Positions 22,571-34,324 of a DNA stretch of 64,000 bases are shown one piece after another. The stretch is from the NCBI GenBank assembly GCA_900491605.1, contig UESW01004239.1, forward strand, positions 614,745 through 678,744, in the 5' to 3' direction. Source of the stretch: Calamus simplicifolius (Eukaryota; Streptophyta; Magnoliopsida; Arecales; Arecaceae). Every line of letters starts with the position of its first letter. The stretch's first letter is position 1. The position numbers and the translations under genes were made by a program. Under the pieces are notes generated by a model. That model made no database searches. It saw only the letters and a list, made by a program, of their open reading frames with translations, and was not told where the DNA came from.

Positions 22571-23172
22571 GGTAAGGAAATGTGGATATGCTATGTGATT
22601 AAAAATCATATACCATAACATCAAAAAATAATATTAGCAGACGCATGCATGCACGCACATGTGCTCATACACACAAACATGAAGTGTGTGTGGTCTGGGA
22701 GAGTTGGAGAAAGTTAACTCTAGGTTGATCCATTTCCATCGAAACCTAGACCTAAGTTTCGGGCATGGATCAATATCACATCCCAGCTTCTCATTAGCGT
22801 GCTGTTCAGTTAGTGCAAAGAGATTTGTTGAATAATAAGGCCAAGCAACACGTGAATGGTTCCAGGTAACCGAACTAACACTCTTTCCTCCAAACAAAAA
22901 ATATAGAAAACTATATCTACATTTTATGATCTCTTTCAAGTTTTTAAGTTAATCAACAATGAATCTCATGACATAAATAACGATATCATATATCCTTCTT
23001 TTGAGAGAATTCATATAAATCTTCTTTGGAATACATATATTGCTGACTAATATGAATAAAGGATGGAAAGATAACCAACTCATATCCTAAAAGAAGAATA
23101 AAGTTAAAAGAGGTGTGATTGTGATCATGAGACAGAGGCCTCTTTTAGTCTAAGTTGTGACCTCTTTTTCTA

Positions 23173-23226
23173 TCAAGGGATAGAAACACCTGACCTACCC
23201 TTGGCATCATTTCTACTGGCCTTTTT
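23173..23226 (-). pseudogene. PUP-B 3' remnant (last codons), separated by copia C1
   Basis: The end of the permease frame (ASRNDAKGRSGVSIP-stop on the minus strand) is followed by the 3' flank. The copia element C1 starts at 23227. The five T at 23222-23226 are one copy of its target-site duplication. These codons are no longer joined to the gene body at 28550. Confidence 0.88.
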
Positions 23227-23857
23227 TGATGGGAAAGAATCCGTGTACGAGCAAATACTAGCAGACCGTAATATGCAACGGAATAATAAATAAAAATGCG
23301 CAAACCACACAATCACAGAAACACCAAGATTTACGTGAAAAATTCCTTCAAGATAAAGGGAAAAAAACCACGGGCAAGCCAGAGAAGAAGATCCACTATA
23401 AAATAATAAATATCCAAGTCTCAAAGTCCTTGCCAGAACTTGAGAAACAATCACAAGAGAATAATAGGGATATAAGGATTACGTCACCGAAAAATACGGT
23501 CTCCTGCGTTACCTCATTATTTTCTTCCCTTCTCTTCTTCTTCTTCTTCTTCTCTTGTTTTTCTTCTGCAGCACCTTCACGTGATTCCTGGAGTGGAAGT
23601 CCTCCCACGTAGTTAAGCACCAAGCAGCAGCCCTTCCTTCTCTTCCCCTAGCAATCCATGCTCCTAGAAAAAAGAAATACCTGCTACATGCTTCTCCTCC
23701 CTTTTTTTTCTTCAGACGACTGCTCCTTGAAAAAGAGAAAACCAAAAAAGGAAGGCGGCTACTCCTTTTATAAAAGAGAGAGAATAAACCCTAGTGAAAA
23801 AGGAGTAGCGCTCCCTTTTGCCCTAATGGGCTGAATAGGTGGGCCATGGGCCCAACA
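23227..23857 (-). repeat. C1 3' LTR (631 bp)
   Basis: It runs tgatgggaaagaatcc to ggcccaaca on the plus strand, matching the other LTR. On the minus strand it follows RNase H and the polypurine tract. Confidence 0.95.
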
Positions 23858-23870
23858 ACCTCCCCCTTCA
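23858..23870 (-). other. C1 polypurine tract
   Basis: The minus strand reads tgaagggggaggt immediately before the 3' LTR, the expected plus-strand primer. Confidence 0.85.
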
Positions 23871-23899
23871 GCTCATAAGGGAGGCTGTCTCATGCTTCC

Positions 23900-24436
23900 T
23901 TAGTGTGAAATCATGCCGACCAGCTGTCGGCATATCTCTTGCCTTTCTTTTGATAAGGTCTTTGTCAACATGTCTACCCCATTTTCATCTGTGTGAATTT
24001 TCTGAAGCTGTAACTGCTTCTCTTCAAACACATTTCGAATCCAGTGGTATCTCACATCTATATGCTTTGACTTGAAATAAAAAGTTGGGTTCTTGCACAA
24101 GTGGATGGCGCTCTGGCTGTCACAATGTACCACATAATTTTTTTGTTTCAATCCCAATTCATGTAAGAATTCTTTCATCCACAGCATCTCCTTACAGACC
24201 TCGGTAGCAGCAATATATTCTGCCTCTGTGGTAGAGAGAGCTACACACCTTTGCAATCTGGATTGCCATGACACAGCTCCCCCTGCAAAAGTAAGTATGA
24301 AACCTGATGTGGACTTCCTTGTATCAATATCTCTCGCCATATCTGCATCTGTGTAACCAATCAGCACAGCTGGACCACCCCCAAAGCTTAAACAAACTTT
24401 GGAGCTTCCTCTGAGATATCTGAAGATCCACTTCAC
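23900..24436 (-). pseudogene. C1 RNase H
   Basis: The frame continues with FRYLRGSSKV, then GYTDADMARDIDTRKSTSGF (first Asp), ALSTTEAEYIAATE (Glu), HCDSQSAIHL (Asp) and DMLTK near the end. The stop at 23900 lies about 30 bases before the polypurine tract. It is separated from RT only by the TGA at 24443. Confidence 0.92.
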
Positions 24437-24442
24437 TGCTGC

Positions 24443-25396
24443 TCAATGCTCTTTCCCTGGATTTGCAAGAAATCTGCTAGCAACACCCACTGCATATGCG
24501 ATGTCTGGCCTCGTACATACCATCGCGTACATCAAACTTCCGACTGCTGAAGCATAAGGAACCTTCTTCATTTTCTCCTTCTCCTCATCACTTGAAGGAC
24601 TTTGCTCTGAGCACAACCTGAAGTGACCTGCAAGAGGAGAACCAACTGGCTTTGCATTGATCATACTGAACATATCCAATACCTTCTCAATGTACTTTTT
24701 CTGTGACAACCATATTTTCTTGATTCTTCTATCACGGGAAATCTGCATACCCAGTATTTGCTTTGCTGGTCCCATATCCTTCATTTCAAATGAATTGCTC
24801 AGCTCCTTCTTCAACCTGTCAATCATAGACATATCTTTCCCAAGAATAAGCATGTCATCAACATAAAGTAGGAGTATGACAAAATCCTCACTAAACCATT
24901 TGATATACACACAATGATCTGAAGCCATTCTTTTGTATCCATTTTCAGCCATAAATGAATCAAATTTCTTGTACCACTGCCTTGGAGCTTGCTTCAGCCC
25001 ATATAAGCTTTTTTTCAATCTGCAGACAAGATTTTCTTTACTTTTGACTTTGAAGCCTTCTGGTTGCTCCATATAGATTTCCTCCTCCAAATCACCATGA
25101 AGAAAAGCTGTCTTCACATCTAACTGCTCAACCTCCAAGTCTAGACTAGCAGCAATACCTAGAGCAACACGAATTGAAGACATTTTAACAACAGGAGAAA
25201 AAATCTCTTCAAAGTCAATACCTTTCTTTTGACCAAAGCCTTTCACAACCAATCTGGCCTTGTACTTTGGTTGAGAACAATGCTGTTGAGTCTTTAACCT
25301 GAAAACCCACTTGTTCTTTAAAGCCTTCCTTCCTCTTGGTAGTTCCACTAAATCATATGTGTGGTTCTTCTGTAAGACATCCATTTCTTCCAGCAT
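24443..25396 (-). pseudogene. C1 reverse transcriptase
   Basis: 317 residues with copia RT motifs: KARLVVKGFGQKKGIDFEE, VEQLDVKTAFLHGDL, SLYGLKQAPRQWYKKF and catalytic LLLYVDDMLI. The segment after PYASAVGSLMYAMVCTRPDI ends in a TGA at 24443-24445, where Trp is expected. Apart from the ends it is open, so RT looks the least damaged part of the element. Confidence 0.93.
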
Positions 25397-25438
25397 ACCT
25401 ACTAACCACTCCTTTTTCTGCTCACTTTCAACTGCCTC

Positions 25439-26900
25439 CTAGTAACATTCTGGTTCACCTGCATCAGTAAGCATTATATATTCATCTGTAGAATACCTTT
25501 TGGAAGGTTGACGTTGTCTGATAGATCTTCTCAGCTGAGGCTCTGTAGGAGGTTGCTCCTGATCTCTTTCCTGCTCAACATGTCCTACAGGTGAGTTAAT
25601 ACCTGCTCCTGCACTATTTTCTTGCACATCTCCCCTATCACCCTGATTTACTAGAGGAGTAACTGGATCACAGTCTGTTAATCCTCCTGCAGAAGACTTG
25701 ACTGACACCTCCTTCTTGAAGTCTTGAAGGGTTTGATCTTCAAAAAATACCACATCTCTGCTTCTGAATACCTTCTGCTTTTCTGGATCCCAAAGTCTAT
25801 AACCAAACTCATCATGTGAGTAACCAAGCAAAGCACATTCTTTTGTCTTACCATCCAGCTTGGACCTCTCAATGTCTGGAACATGTGCAAATGCACGACA
25901 ACCAAACACTCTCAAGTGCTTATAAGAGACATCTTTTCCTGACCATACACGCTCTGCAACATCACCATCTAGAGCTGTACATGGTGACAAGTTTATTACA
26001 TCAACCGCGGTCTTCAATGCCTCATCCCAAAATCTTTTAGGTAACTTGGACTGTGAAAGCATACATCTGATCTTTTTCATGATGGTGCGGTTCATTCTCT
26101 CTGCAATTGCATTATGCTGAGGAGTACCAGGAACTGTCATCTCATGTTGAATGCCATGTGATCTGCAATAATTATCAAATAACCCTGTGTACTCACCACC
26201 ATTATCTGACCTTATACATTTCAGTTTCTTTCCTGTCTCTCTTTCAACTCTGGCATGAAACTCTTTGAAGACATTAATAACCCGATCTTTAGTCTTCAAA
26301 CCATAGACCCAAACTTTTCTGGAAAAATCATCTATAAAAGTGACAAAATAAAGTGCACCACTGATGCCTAGAACATTAACTGATCCACTGGGAGTTTTTG
26401 TCCTCAGAGGACCACAAACATCTGTATATACGATCCAAAACATGCATTTTTCTAGATAAAGCAGGACTAGCAAAGAAACTCTATGTTGCTTGCCAACCAA
26501 ACAATCAACACATGGGTTCAGATGTACACCTTTGAAGTCTGGTAGAACTTCTTCCTTGGAAAGAACTTGCAGCCCCTTCTCACTCATGTGTCCCAGTCGT
26601 TTATGCCATAACTCCATGCTGAAGTCGTTCTCTGTAACATTCAACTGTTCACCATAAGCTTTAGCCTGCAACCTGTATAAAGTGTGACATTTCTTCCCAC
26701 TGGCTACAACAAGTGAACCTTTACTGAGCTTCCATTGCCCTTTATGAAATCTGCTATCAAAATCTTCATCATCAAGTCTTTCAACTGAGATTAAATTTAG
26801 CCTCAAGTCAGCTACATGCCTTACATCCTTGAGCACCAACTTACAGCCAAGATTGGTCTTCATGTGGATGTCACCCATGCCAATAATGTTTGCTGTGCCT
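25439..26900 (-). pseudogene. C1 integrase
   Basis: The frame carries the GAG-pre-integrase zinc region (LWHKRLGHMSEKGL, then CVDCLVGKQHR). The DDE core has Asp in YTDVCGPL, Asp in RSDNGGEYTG and Glu in NAIAERMNRTI. A conserved C-terminal part follows (VFGCRAFAHVP, LLGYSHDEFGYRLWDP). About 20 residues between GKQHR and YTDVCG read as unrelated amino acids because two indels (near 26475 and 26420) shift the frame out and back. An in-frame TAG at 25439-25441 ends it just before RT. Confidence 0.9.
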
Positions 26901-27149
26901 TGATTTCCATCTTGATAACACCAAATTTTCAGTCTTATATGTAGAAAAAAACTCCTTCCGTGGTGTAGCATGATAAGAAGCACCTGTGTCAATCACCCAC
27001 TCATGATTCTGACACTCACATGAGAAGATACCATCAGAAGTAGACAAAATCAAATAATCATCACTCTGCACAGTAGCTGTGATATTCTCCTTTGACTCTG
27101 TATCCTCCACTTCTTTTCCCTTTTTCTTACTCTTCTTAGGCTTCTTATA
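26871..27149 (-). pseudogene. C1 aspartic protease (frameshifted)
   Basis: Protease is recognised by WVIDTGASYHAT with the catalytic Asp-Thr-Gly. The frame is lost at about 26915-26935, where the sequence fits two single-base losses (one T, one G) before NQGTANIIGMGD, the conserved stretch preceding the integrase region. It matures the polyprotein in intact elements. Confidence 0.85.
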
Positions 27150-27881
27150 CTAATTCTTGTAGTGCCCTTTCTCACCACAGTTATAGCAAGTAATATCTTT
27201 TCTTGACCTTGATTTTCTTCTACCCTTGTATGAATTGTCTCTATTTCTAGACTTTGACCGTCCTCTATTCTCTGAGACAAGTGCCTGTGAATCAATCTGA
27301 GAAGTTGCTGAATTTTTCCTTCTTAACTCCTCATTCAACAAACTGCCTGTTACTTGACTCATTGTGATAACACCGTCTGGTGCAGAATTACTGAGGGAAA
27401 CTACCAGTGTCTCCCAACTTTCTGGCAATGAACTGAGAAGTAACAATGCCTGCAACTCATCATCAAGAGACATTTTCATAGAGGATAACTGGTTATTAAT
27501 ACTCTGCATTTCATTCAAATGCTCAGCAATAGAAGCACCCTCTTTATATTTCAGATTCACTAGTTTTCTGATCAAGAAAGCCTTGTTGTCAGCTGTTTTT
27601 CTCTCATATAGACTTTCTAACTTTTTCCAAAGAGAGTTTGCAGAAGTCTCAGTGGAAACATGGTGAAAGACACTATCATCCAACCATTGCCGAATAAAAC
27701 CGACTGCCTTCCGATCTAACATGATCCAAGCATCGTCTGTCACTGTAGCGGGCTTTGCTTTGACCCCTTCTAAAGGTCCATATAGATCCTTGCAATATAA
27801 GAGGTCCTCCATCCTTGGTTTCCATATCATCCAATTGTTTCCGTTCAGACTGATCATGCGGAAAACATTACCGGCCTCCAT
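27150..27881 (-). pseudogene. C1 gag (premature stop at zinc knuckle)
   Basis: ATG at 27881 starts MEAGNVFRMISLNGNNW, the usual copia Gag opening. The UBN2-type Gag core follows (SLWKKLESLYERKTADNKAF, then LNEMQSINNQL and LLLSSLPESW), and an Arg/Ser/Lys-rich tail. The CCHC knuckle reads CYNCGEKGHYKN and then a TAG at 27150, with Tyr instead of the final Cys just after. Reading through the stop, the frame continues KKPKKSKKKGK into protease. A frame starting further upstream in the LTR is not the real start. Confidence 0.9.
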
Positions 27882-27908
27882 GCTCGCACACACACACAAA
27901 AATTCACA

Positions 27909-27921
27909 GGCTCTGATACCA
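27909..27921 (-). other. C1 primer-binding site (tRNA-iMet type)
   Basis: The minus strand reads TGGTATCAGAGCC just inside the 5' LTR. Confidence 0.9.
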
Positions 27922-27923
27922 GT

Positions 27924-28544
27924 TGATGGAAAAGAATCCGTGTACGAGCAAATACTAGCAGACCGTAATACGCAGCGGAATAATAAATAAAAATGCGTAA
28001 ACCACACAATCACAGAAACACCAAGATTTACGTGGAAAATCCCTTCAAGATAAAGGGAAAAAAATCACGAGTAAGCCAGAGAAGATCCACTATAAAATAA
28101 TAAATATCCAAGTCTTAAAGTCCCTTGCTAGAACTTGAGAAACAATCACAAGAGAATAATAGGGATATAAGGATTACGTCACTGAAAAATACGGTCTCCT
28201 GCGTTACCTCCTTATTTTCCTTCTCTTCTTCTTCTTCTTCTCTTGTTTTTCTTCTGCAGCACCTTCACGTGATTCCTGGAGTGGAAGTCCTCCCACGTAG
28301 TTAAGCACCAAGCAGCAGCCCTTCCTTCTCTTCCCCTAGCAATCCATGCTCCTAGAAAAAAGAAATACCTGCTACATGCTTCTCCTCCCTTTTTTTTCTT
28401 CAGACGGCTGCTCCTTGAAAAAGAGAAAACCAAAAAAGGAAGGCGGCTACTCCTTTTATAAAAGAGAGAGAATAAACCCTAGTGAAAAGGAGTAGCGCTC
28501 CCTTTTGCCCTAATGGGCTGAATAGGTGGGCCATAGGCCCAACA
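27924..28544 (-). repeat. C1 5' LTR (621 bp)
   Basis: It runs tgatggaaaagaatcc to ggcccaaca. Its outer end joins the permease codons and its inner end touches the PBS. A CTT repeat is shorter here than in the partner LTR. Confidence 0.95.
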
Positions 28545-29598
28545 TTTTTGACCTTATTGTCATCAAGATAATGCTGATAGATATAAGAAATAAACCCCCA
28601 GATGGCAATCAACATGGCCATGACCTTCACTCCTTCCATCTTGTCATGAAAAAAGATCACAGAAAAGATTGGCACCACAGGTAGAGCTAAGGTGCTGATC
28701 ACATTAGAGAACAGAGAGGACACCACAAAGATCAGACCCACTGTCCCCACAGAGGCCACCTGCCAAGCCACTGCAGTCCGAATCAGTGTCATCACGTATG
28801 ACATTCTCCCCTTCCCATACCCATCCATCTCTTCTTGTAGCCTCCTCCACTCTTCGCTAGCAAACAGCCCTACCACACAGACTATGGATGCCACAAATGA
28901 GACATAAAACTGCATCTCTAGTACAATTGAGAATGTCTCAGTTTTTAGAACCTTTTGGAAGGTGAGCTGCATCAGAGAGAGGATTAGTGAAAAGGTGGCT
29001 GATGCTCCAAGCGTCAACACAAATCCAAGTGGATACTTTTCTTTAGGGATATCTGTGGAGTCCTCTGAATTGGATTGGATCCCCAAGAGAGCAGCAGAGA
29101 ATGTTAAGAGTATGACAGAATTGAAGATGAGGGGATTGAACTTTTGTGCATTAAGGAAGTAAGCAAAGACTGCATTGAAAGCCAATTGAGTGGCACATAT
29201 GAGGGAGTAGGTCGAGACAGGAAGATATAAGAGGCCATAGGAGTACATTAAATTGTCCCCTGCTATGATGAGGCCTAAAGAGATATATATGAATGCAAGT
29301 TTAGTGATGGGGGGACGGGCAAAGGAGGTGGTGGAAGGGGATGAAGGGAAGAGAAGAAGTGGAAGCAAAAGGACTGGAAAGCCTGCAGATTGGACAAGTG
29401 TGGCCATCCATTTGCTGTTGCCACCTTCATTGTAGTAGAACCTCCCGAGTAGGGTGGCCACAGTTTGACCAACAAGGATGAAGAAGATATTGAGGGCCAC
29501 CATGAGCCACCATCTCCAATGTTTAAACATGGAGGATGGTTTAAGTGGTTGATTGCTGATGATTGCATCTTTATGAAGGTTTAGCTGTTCTTGAGCTC
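28400..29598 (-). CDS. PUP-B exon 2: purine permease with LTR-encoded C-terminus
   Basis: The membrane transporter part is open from the acceptor at 29598 (GAQEQLNLHKD...) through the TM segments to YQHYLDDNKVKN. The C1 LTR begins at 28544, so the last 15 or so native residues (ASRNDAKGRSGVSIP) are replaced by about 47 residues read from the LTR (VGPMAHLFSPLGQ... to FSLFQGAAV, stop at 28400). No frameshift is seen, unlike copies A, C and D. Family motifs include LLGRFYYNEGGNSKWMATLV, GDNLMYSYGLLYLPVSTYS and GFISYIYQHYL. It might still make a plasma-membrane permease for adenine/cytokinin-type purines with an altered tail. Polyadenylation would have to occur in the LTR or beyond. Confidence 0.75.
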
Positions 29599-31159
29599 CT
29601 TGAATTGCAAATAATACATGCAAAAGAGTGCCATCAATCAGCATTGTAACACCAAGTCTAGCCTACATGAGAATAAATAGTGTAAAACATGAATGGTATA
29701 TATTGCAACCGATCATATTGCAAACTAGAAATGCTTATTTGAAAACTGAATCATTGCACCATTTAGAGCTGCTTCCATATCACTTTATTCTGAAGATCGG
29801 AAATGCCGATAAAATGATGGCAAATGCTTCAATAAAAACTATTAATTATGCTAGGGGAAGGATGCAGACAAATGACATTGAAATTGGTAATTAAAACAAT
29901 TTACATAGTGGCTAAAACCTCTCCACACATAATTTTTAAGTTAAATTTGAACTAAGATATAGAACATGGCTGTCCCAAGTGTGAGGATTATTGGGAAGAA
30001 AAACTTGTAATTGCTGAGTTCGAAATCCTTGATAATCTAATGAAATAAGATTTTAAATTTCATGATTCAAATTACTAATCGAAATGCATAATAATTTATG
30101 GTTCAATCATATGGTGCTAGAAAGAGCACTCCTTCAAAAGAAAGCATTAACATATTAATATGAAATTTATGGGACCTCCATGGCTCCATCAGAGCGTTAT
30201 TAAAATTATCTTTAATAGTTCTTCACCAGAGGGTCAGAAGATTCTAAAGACTTTGAGAACGGCTATTTTTCATGACTATTGATAAAATTTATTCATTAGA
30301 CTGTTATCTTGTAAAGTTCTGAAAATTGACACATCTAACTTAAGTTGATGCAGTTTTCTATCTACAAATTTGTGTAATCTAAATTTTATGCTGTAGAGGC
30401 AATCGAACGCTAAATCAAGTAGCAACCAAGCTATTAGATGTCTGTTTTAAACTACCAACTACATATGCAATATATACATACACCTTGATCTCCTATATCC
30501 CAAGATAATGGAAGCAATAATCATCCATGTCAAATAAGCTGTCTATTTTCAGTCAATTGGACACATGAAACAAAAATCTGTGACTGAGCTGCATATAAGA
30601 GACAAAGAGAGATTTGCCGCTCTTACAAAATAAGATTAGTAACAAAAATAAGTAAAATAAAATTAATTCTGAAAAGTTGAAGCTTTAAAAGTTATTGTGT
30701 TTGATTTGATTTTTTATCATCATATATGACTGTAGTCTCATCTATGCGTGTTTGACCACATATGTTTGGCATAATCACTACGTGAGTTGTCCATGTCCAA
30801 CTTCGTTTTGCAGTGATTCATCAAACCCACATGCGAACGCAATCTCTCTCCTCTTGCTGACGTCCAGAACCAAAACCCAAACTCTCTCGCCTTGAACAAT
30901 TTGGACTCCCAACTCTAGGAACTCAAAGATCCTATGCCAACTCCATGAATTCTCACACCTATGAGCAACCAAATGGATCTAATTGGATGCAAGAGACAAT
31001 CAGACATACTAAAAGCACAAGCAATGGCTCTTTAGATGATCCAACGCACTCTCGGGCCAAGAACCATAAGAGATCAGGAAGCACCTCTGTGTGTGGTTTA
31101 AATAGCTAGGATATATATATATATAATAAAGAAGAGAGAGAGAGAGAGAGAGTACTAAC
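29599..31159 (-). other. PUP-B intron
   Basis: The 1561-bp A/T-rich intron is very similar to the U3 intron and slightly less similar to U1. It has no coding content. Confidence 0.7.
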
Positions 31160-31196
31160 CTCTGATTTGGAGTTGGATTTCTCCGGCATCTCTCAT
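31160..31196 (-). CDS. PUP-B exon 1
   Basis: ATG at 31196 encodes MRDAGEIQLQIR plus one base of Gly, then donor GTTAGT. The second residue differs from A and C (Arg for Gly, one base change). Splicing to 29598 keeps phase. Confidence 0.75.
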
Positions 31197-32601
31197 GTGT
31201 GGCAGTGTGGCAGGCTCCCCTACCATTTCGTTCAATGGAGGTCCAGTGCGCCAGAAAGAAAGAGACGGTGGGAAGGAGTAGAAGAGAAGAGAATTAAGGT
31301 GGCCGCAATCGCTGCTGCGTTTTTTTAGTGAGATATTTTTCGTCACGGTTTTGGCCTTTTCGAACGGCGACAAAGGGATCAGGCTTAAACGTATTCATCC
31401 ACCCTGAGTATTCTGCCGCATGGACGCCGACGGTGGTGATTGTGCTAAAAAGTAAATGCTCGGATGGTCATGGAACTGCACATCGTGTCTTGGACGTTGA
31501 ACTTGAAACCATCGAGCTGGACCCACCGGCACGCCAAGCGAGACTATGATAACACGAGGAGGACAAAGAGTCGAGGCGCCGCTGGTCCGTCGCCTGTGGC
31601 CTCGCACATTGGCATCATTTATTTTTGCGAGCGGAGATGGCCTGAAATTGTGCGAGCGGGAGCTAAGCAAGGGCCAAAGCACCGCGGGATTCGAATGTTC
31701 TATGCACAGCTTATGGTCAGACTCCACCATAATTGAATAAAAAAAGTTGAATAGAAACGTGAGCAAGATTGAGAAATAATTGAATGATGCTTGGGGATAG
31801 AAAGTCTGCATCGAACTGACTAGAAGAAATCTGGGACCACTCCGTTTGGAATCAATTGTATTATAGAATATTCAATTGAATTCTATTAATTAAATTGAAC
31901 TGGTGTGTTTGAAATAAATCTTAGAATACCAGAATTGAATTTTACTTCTTGTACCAAATCAAAATAAGTTAAATTTATATAAACTTTAAGTATTATTTCT
32001 TTAAATAATTCTTTTTTTTTAAAGCTTTTATCAAACTGATGCTTTATGATTATTAAAAAATATTAAGATGATCAGAAGTCAATAATCAGTTAATAGTATA
32101 CATATTTTTAGTGGTCTAAAATAAGAATTCAAACTTACCTCATGCACTAAGATATAGTTAAGTTCAAAATTTTAAATTGAACTTCAAAATAGATAGCTCA
32201 GTCCACCATAAATAAAGCACAGAAGAGGAGAGTAGGTGGAATATGAAATGGGAAAGGAAAGATAGTAGATGGGCGTATATGGTAAAAAGGGTTTTTTAAT
32301 TATTTTTTATTTTATATTTTATAAATAAGTCCCATAAGACGAATTCTAGCTTTTCACGTCACATCAATTTATTGTAAATTACAAAATTTTGATTTTTCCG
32401 CTCTAATTTCAGTGAATTGGCTGAAGTTGAAAGCATTCTAAACAACAAAATCGCATAAAAATATCCTTATACTTTTAAGTGATTCCAAATGGGTCAGGAC
32501 ATAAAAAACATAATCAGCCGACTAAAAATGAAATCTTTCAGCATTTTTTTGAGGAAAGAAAATAAGGTGTTATACTTCTGACATTGGGTGCGACAATATA
32601 A
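31197..32601. other. PUP-B upstream region and intergenic DNA in U2
   Basis: Matches 16272-18566 in U1 but lacks the 927-bp solo-LTR-like block (junction near 31985). A short GC-rich part (31320-31690) upstream of the start codon may hold the promoter. No gene was recognised. Confidence 0.5.
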
Positions 32602-32639
32602 ATTTTTTTTTTTGATACAGACGGGCGATCACACTAGTC

Positions 32640-34324
32640 TAGTGTGGGTCAGCCCAGATACATCCGAATGCAAAATTTGTAACAACACAGGGGGACATAA
32701 GTCACCCATCGTCCATATCCTATATCCTACATGCTGAGCCATGGTCGTCGCTGCCCAGTCAGCTACCGTGTTGGCTTCACGGAATACATAACGAATCTGG
32801 GCAGTATCCACCTCCTAAAGCATGGTCCAAATATCTCTAAGAATCGGATTGGTGGATACATCAGGAGCACTCTCTTTCCGCATCCACTGTATGACAATCA
32901 TAAAGTCTCCCTCAATTACAAGCCTCTGAGCTCGAAGAGTCTGAAAAGCATAAGAAATACCAGCCTATGCAGCGTAAAGCTCGGACATGGGGATAGAGGA
33001 GTCCACGGAACCAAATCCGCCAGCTACCAGCATATCGCCATGTGGACCGCGAATGATGAAGGCTGAACCAGCTAGTCTGCCGCGGACACTCCCATCAAAG
33101 TTGATTTTGACAAACCCTGGAGGGGGGGCTCCTAGGAAATGAATACCGTACGACGGTTCGCTGCCGAAGCAGCAGGGAAACCCCAGAGGCCAGAGGTGTC
33201 ATAACCAACAGAATGAAGAGCACGGGCACAATCCGCGGACAAAGATCTAATTTTCCTCATAAGCTGATGTGAAGAAATACAGTCCTCGAGAAAATAATCT
33301 GATTCCTCGATAGCCAAATCTGGTAAGCCGTGACCGCCCAGAGACCACGTATATGCTGAGGAGCCATCCGAAGATCCTGGAGAAAGATAGGACGAGGAGA
33401 ACCGTAGACATCCACTCTATACTCATAGCCCATCAAATACCAAATCCATCTAGCTCTAGGGCATTTGAATATAGCATGATCTGTAGTCTCATCCTCCATA
33501 CCACACAAGGGACAGGTCGGCTGGATAGACAGGCCCCTACGGGAGAGCAGAGCACTCGTCGGTAGGCAGTCCCAAAGAAGCTTCCAGATAAAAAGCTGAA
33601 CCCTAGGAAGAGTGGGAAGCATCCATATCCACGCAGCATCCTTCGTTTCTTGAGACTGAGGCCTAAAGATCTTCACAAGATCCCTGAGAGGGGCCCTAGA
33701 GAGGGAGGATCTCTGCCATAGCCTCACATCAGCGGAGGGACAAGAGATAAGAGGAATCGATAGAATCCACTGAGAGAGTTCCTCACCAAATAGACTAGTC
33801 ACCATGGGGGTATTCCAGGAGGGGGGCTCTAATGAGATCAAATCCTTAACCCTCGTATCAGTAGGGAATATCAGTGCTAATAAATGAGGGCCACCGAGAC
33901 AGAGGAAGCTCAGAAATCCATGAATCCTGAATGGCATCAATAGAGTGACCATCACAACCATCCAAGAGATATTCTTCCTAATAGAGTCGCCAACCTGGCA
34001 CACCTCCTTCCAAAAGGAGGAACTTCCCCTGGGCGGCGAAATGAACTCTCCTGGCTTCCAATCACCGTATCTTACATGCATGACAGAGCTCCAGAGACAG
34101 TGCGGCTCCAAAAGGAAGCGAGAAGCATGTCTGGCCAATAAAGCTTGACGCCTTACCAAAAAGGATTGGATCCCAAGACCCCCTTCATGAATAGGCATAC
34201 AGATCATGTCCCAAGATAGAAGATGAATACCCTGCCCGTCTTGCATAGAAGCCCATAAAAAATCTTTAAACCATCTCTCAATCCTCCTCAAGCAAGTAGT
34301 CGGGATGGACGTATTCGACAACAT
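32640..34324 (-). pseudogene. LINE-1 ORF2: zinc-binding (zf-RVT) and RNase H C-terminus
   Basis: The thumb-side region (RRIERWFKDFLWASMQDGQGIHLLSW) leads to the zf-RVT domain with RVQLFIWKLLWDCLPTSALL, RRG, CPLCGMEDETTDHAIFKCP and RWIW. The plant-type RNase H follows in 32640-33130: VKINFDGSVRG, SELYAA then a TAG shared with U3, EGDFMIV, and FREANTVADWAA. The RNase H tail marks a plant L1 subgroup that carries its own RNase H. Confidence 0.85.

Larger units (their letters stand above)
23227..28544 (-). mobile_element. C1: full-length Ty1/copia retrotransposon in PUP-B
   Basis: A complete element of 5318 bp with two LTRs (23227-23857 and 27924-28544), PBS, polypurine tract and one gag-pol region on the minus strand. 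It is flanked by a 5-bp target-site duplication ttttt (23222-23226 and 28545-28549). Domain order is gag, zinc knuckle, protease, integrase, RT and RNase H, which defines Ty1/copia. Three premature stops and several frameshifts make it non-autonomous. By eye the two LTRs differ at roughly 15 sites plus a few indels, so it is not very recent. The gag and RT style suggests the Tork/Tnt1 group (inference). Confidence 0.95.
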
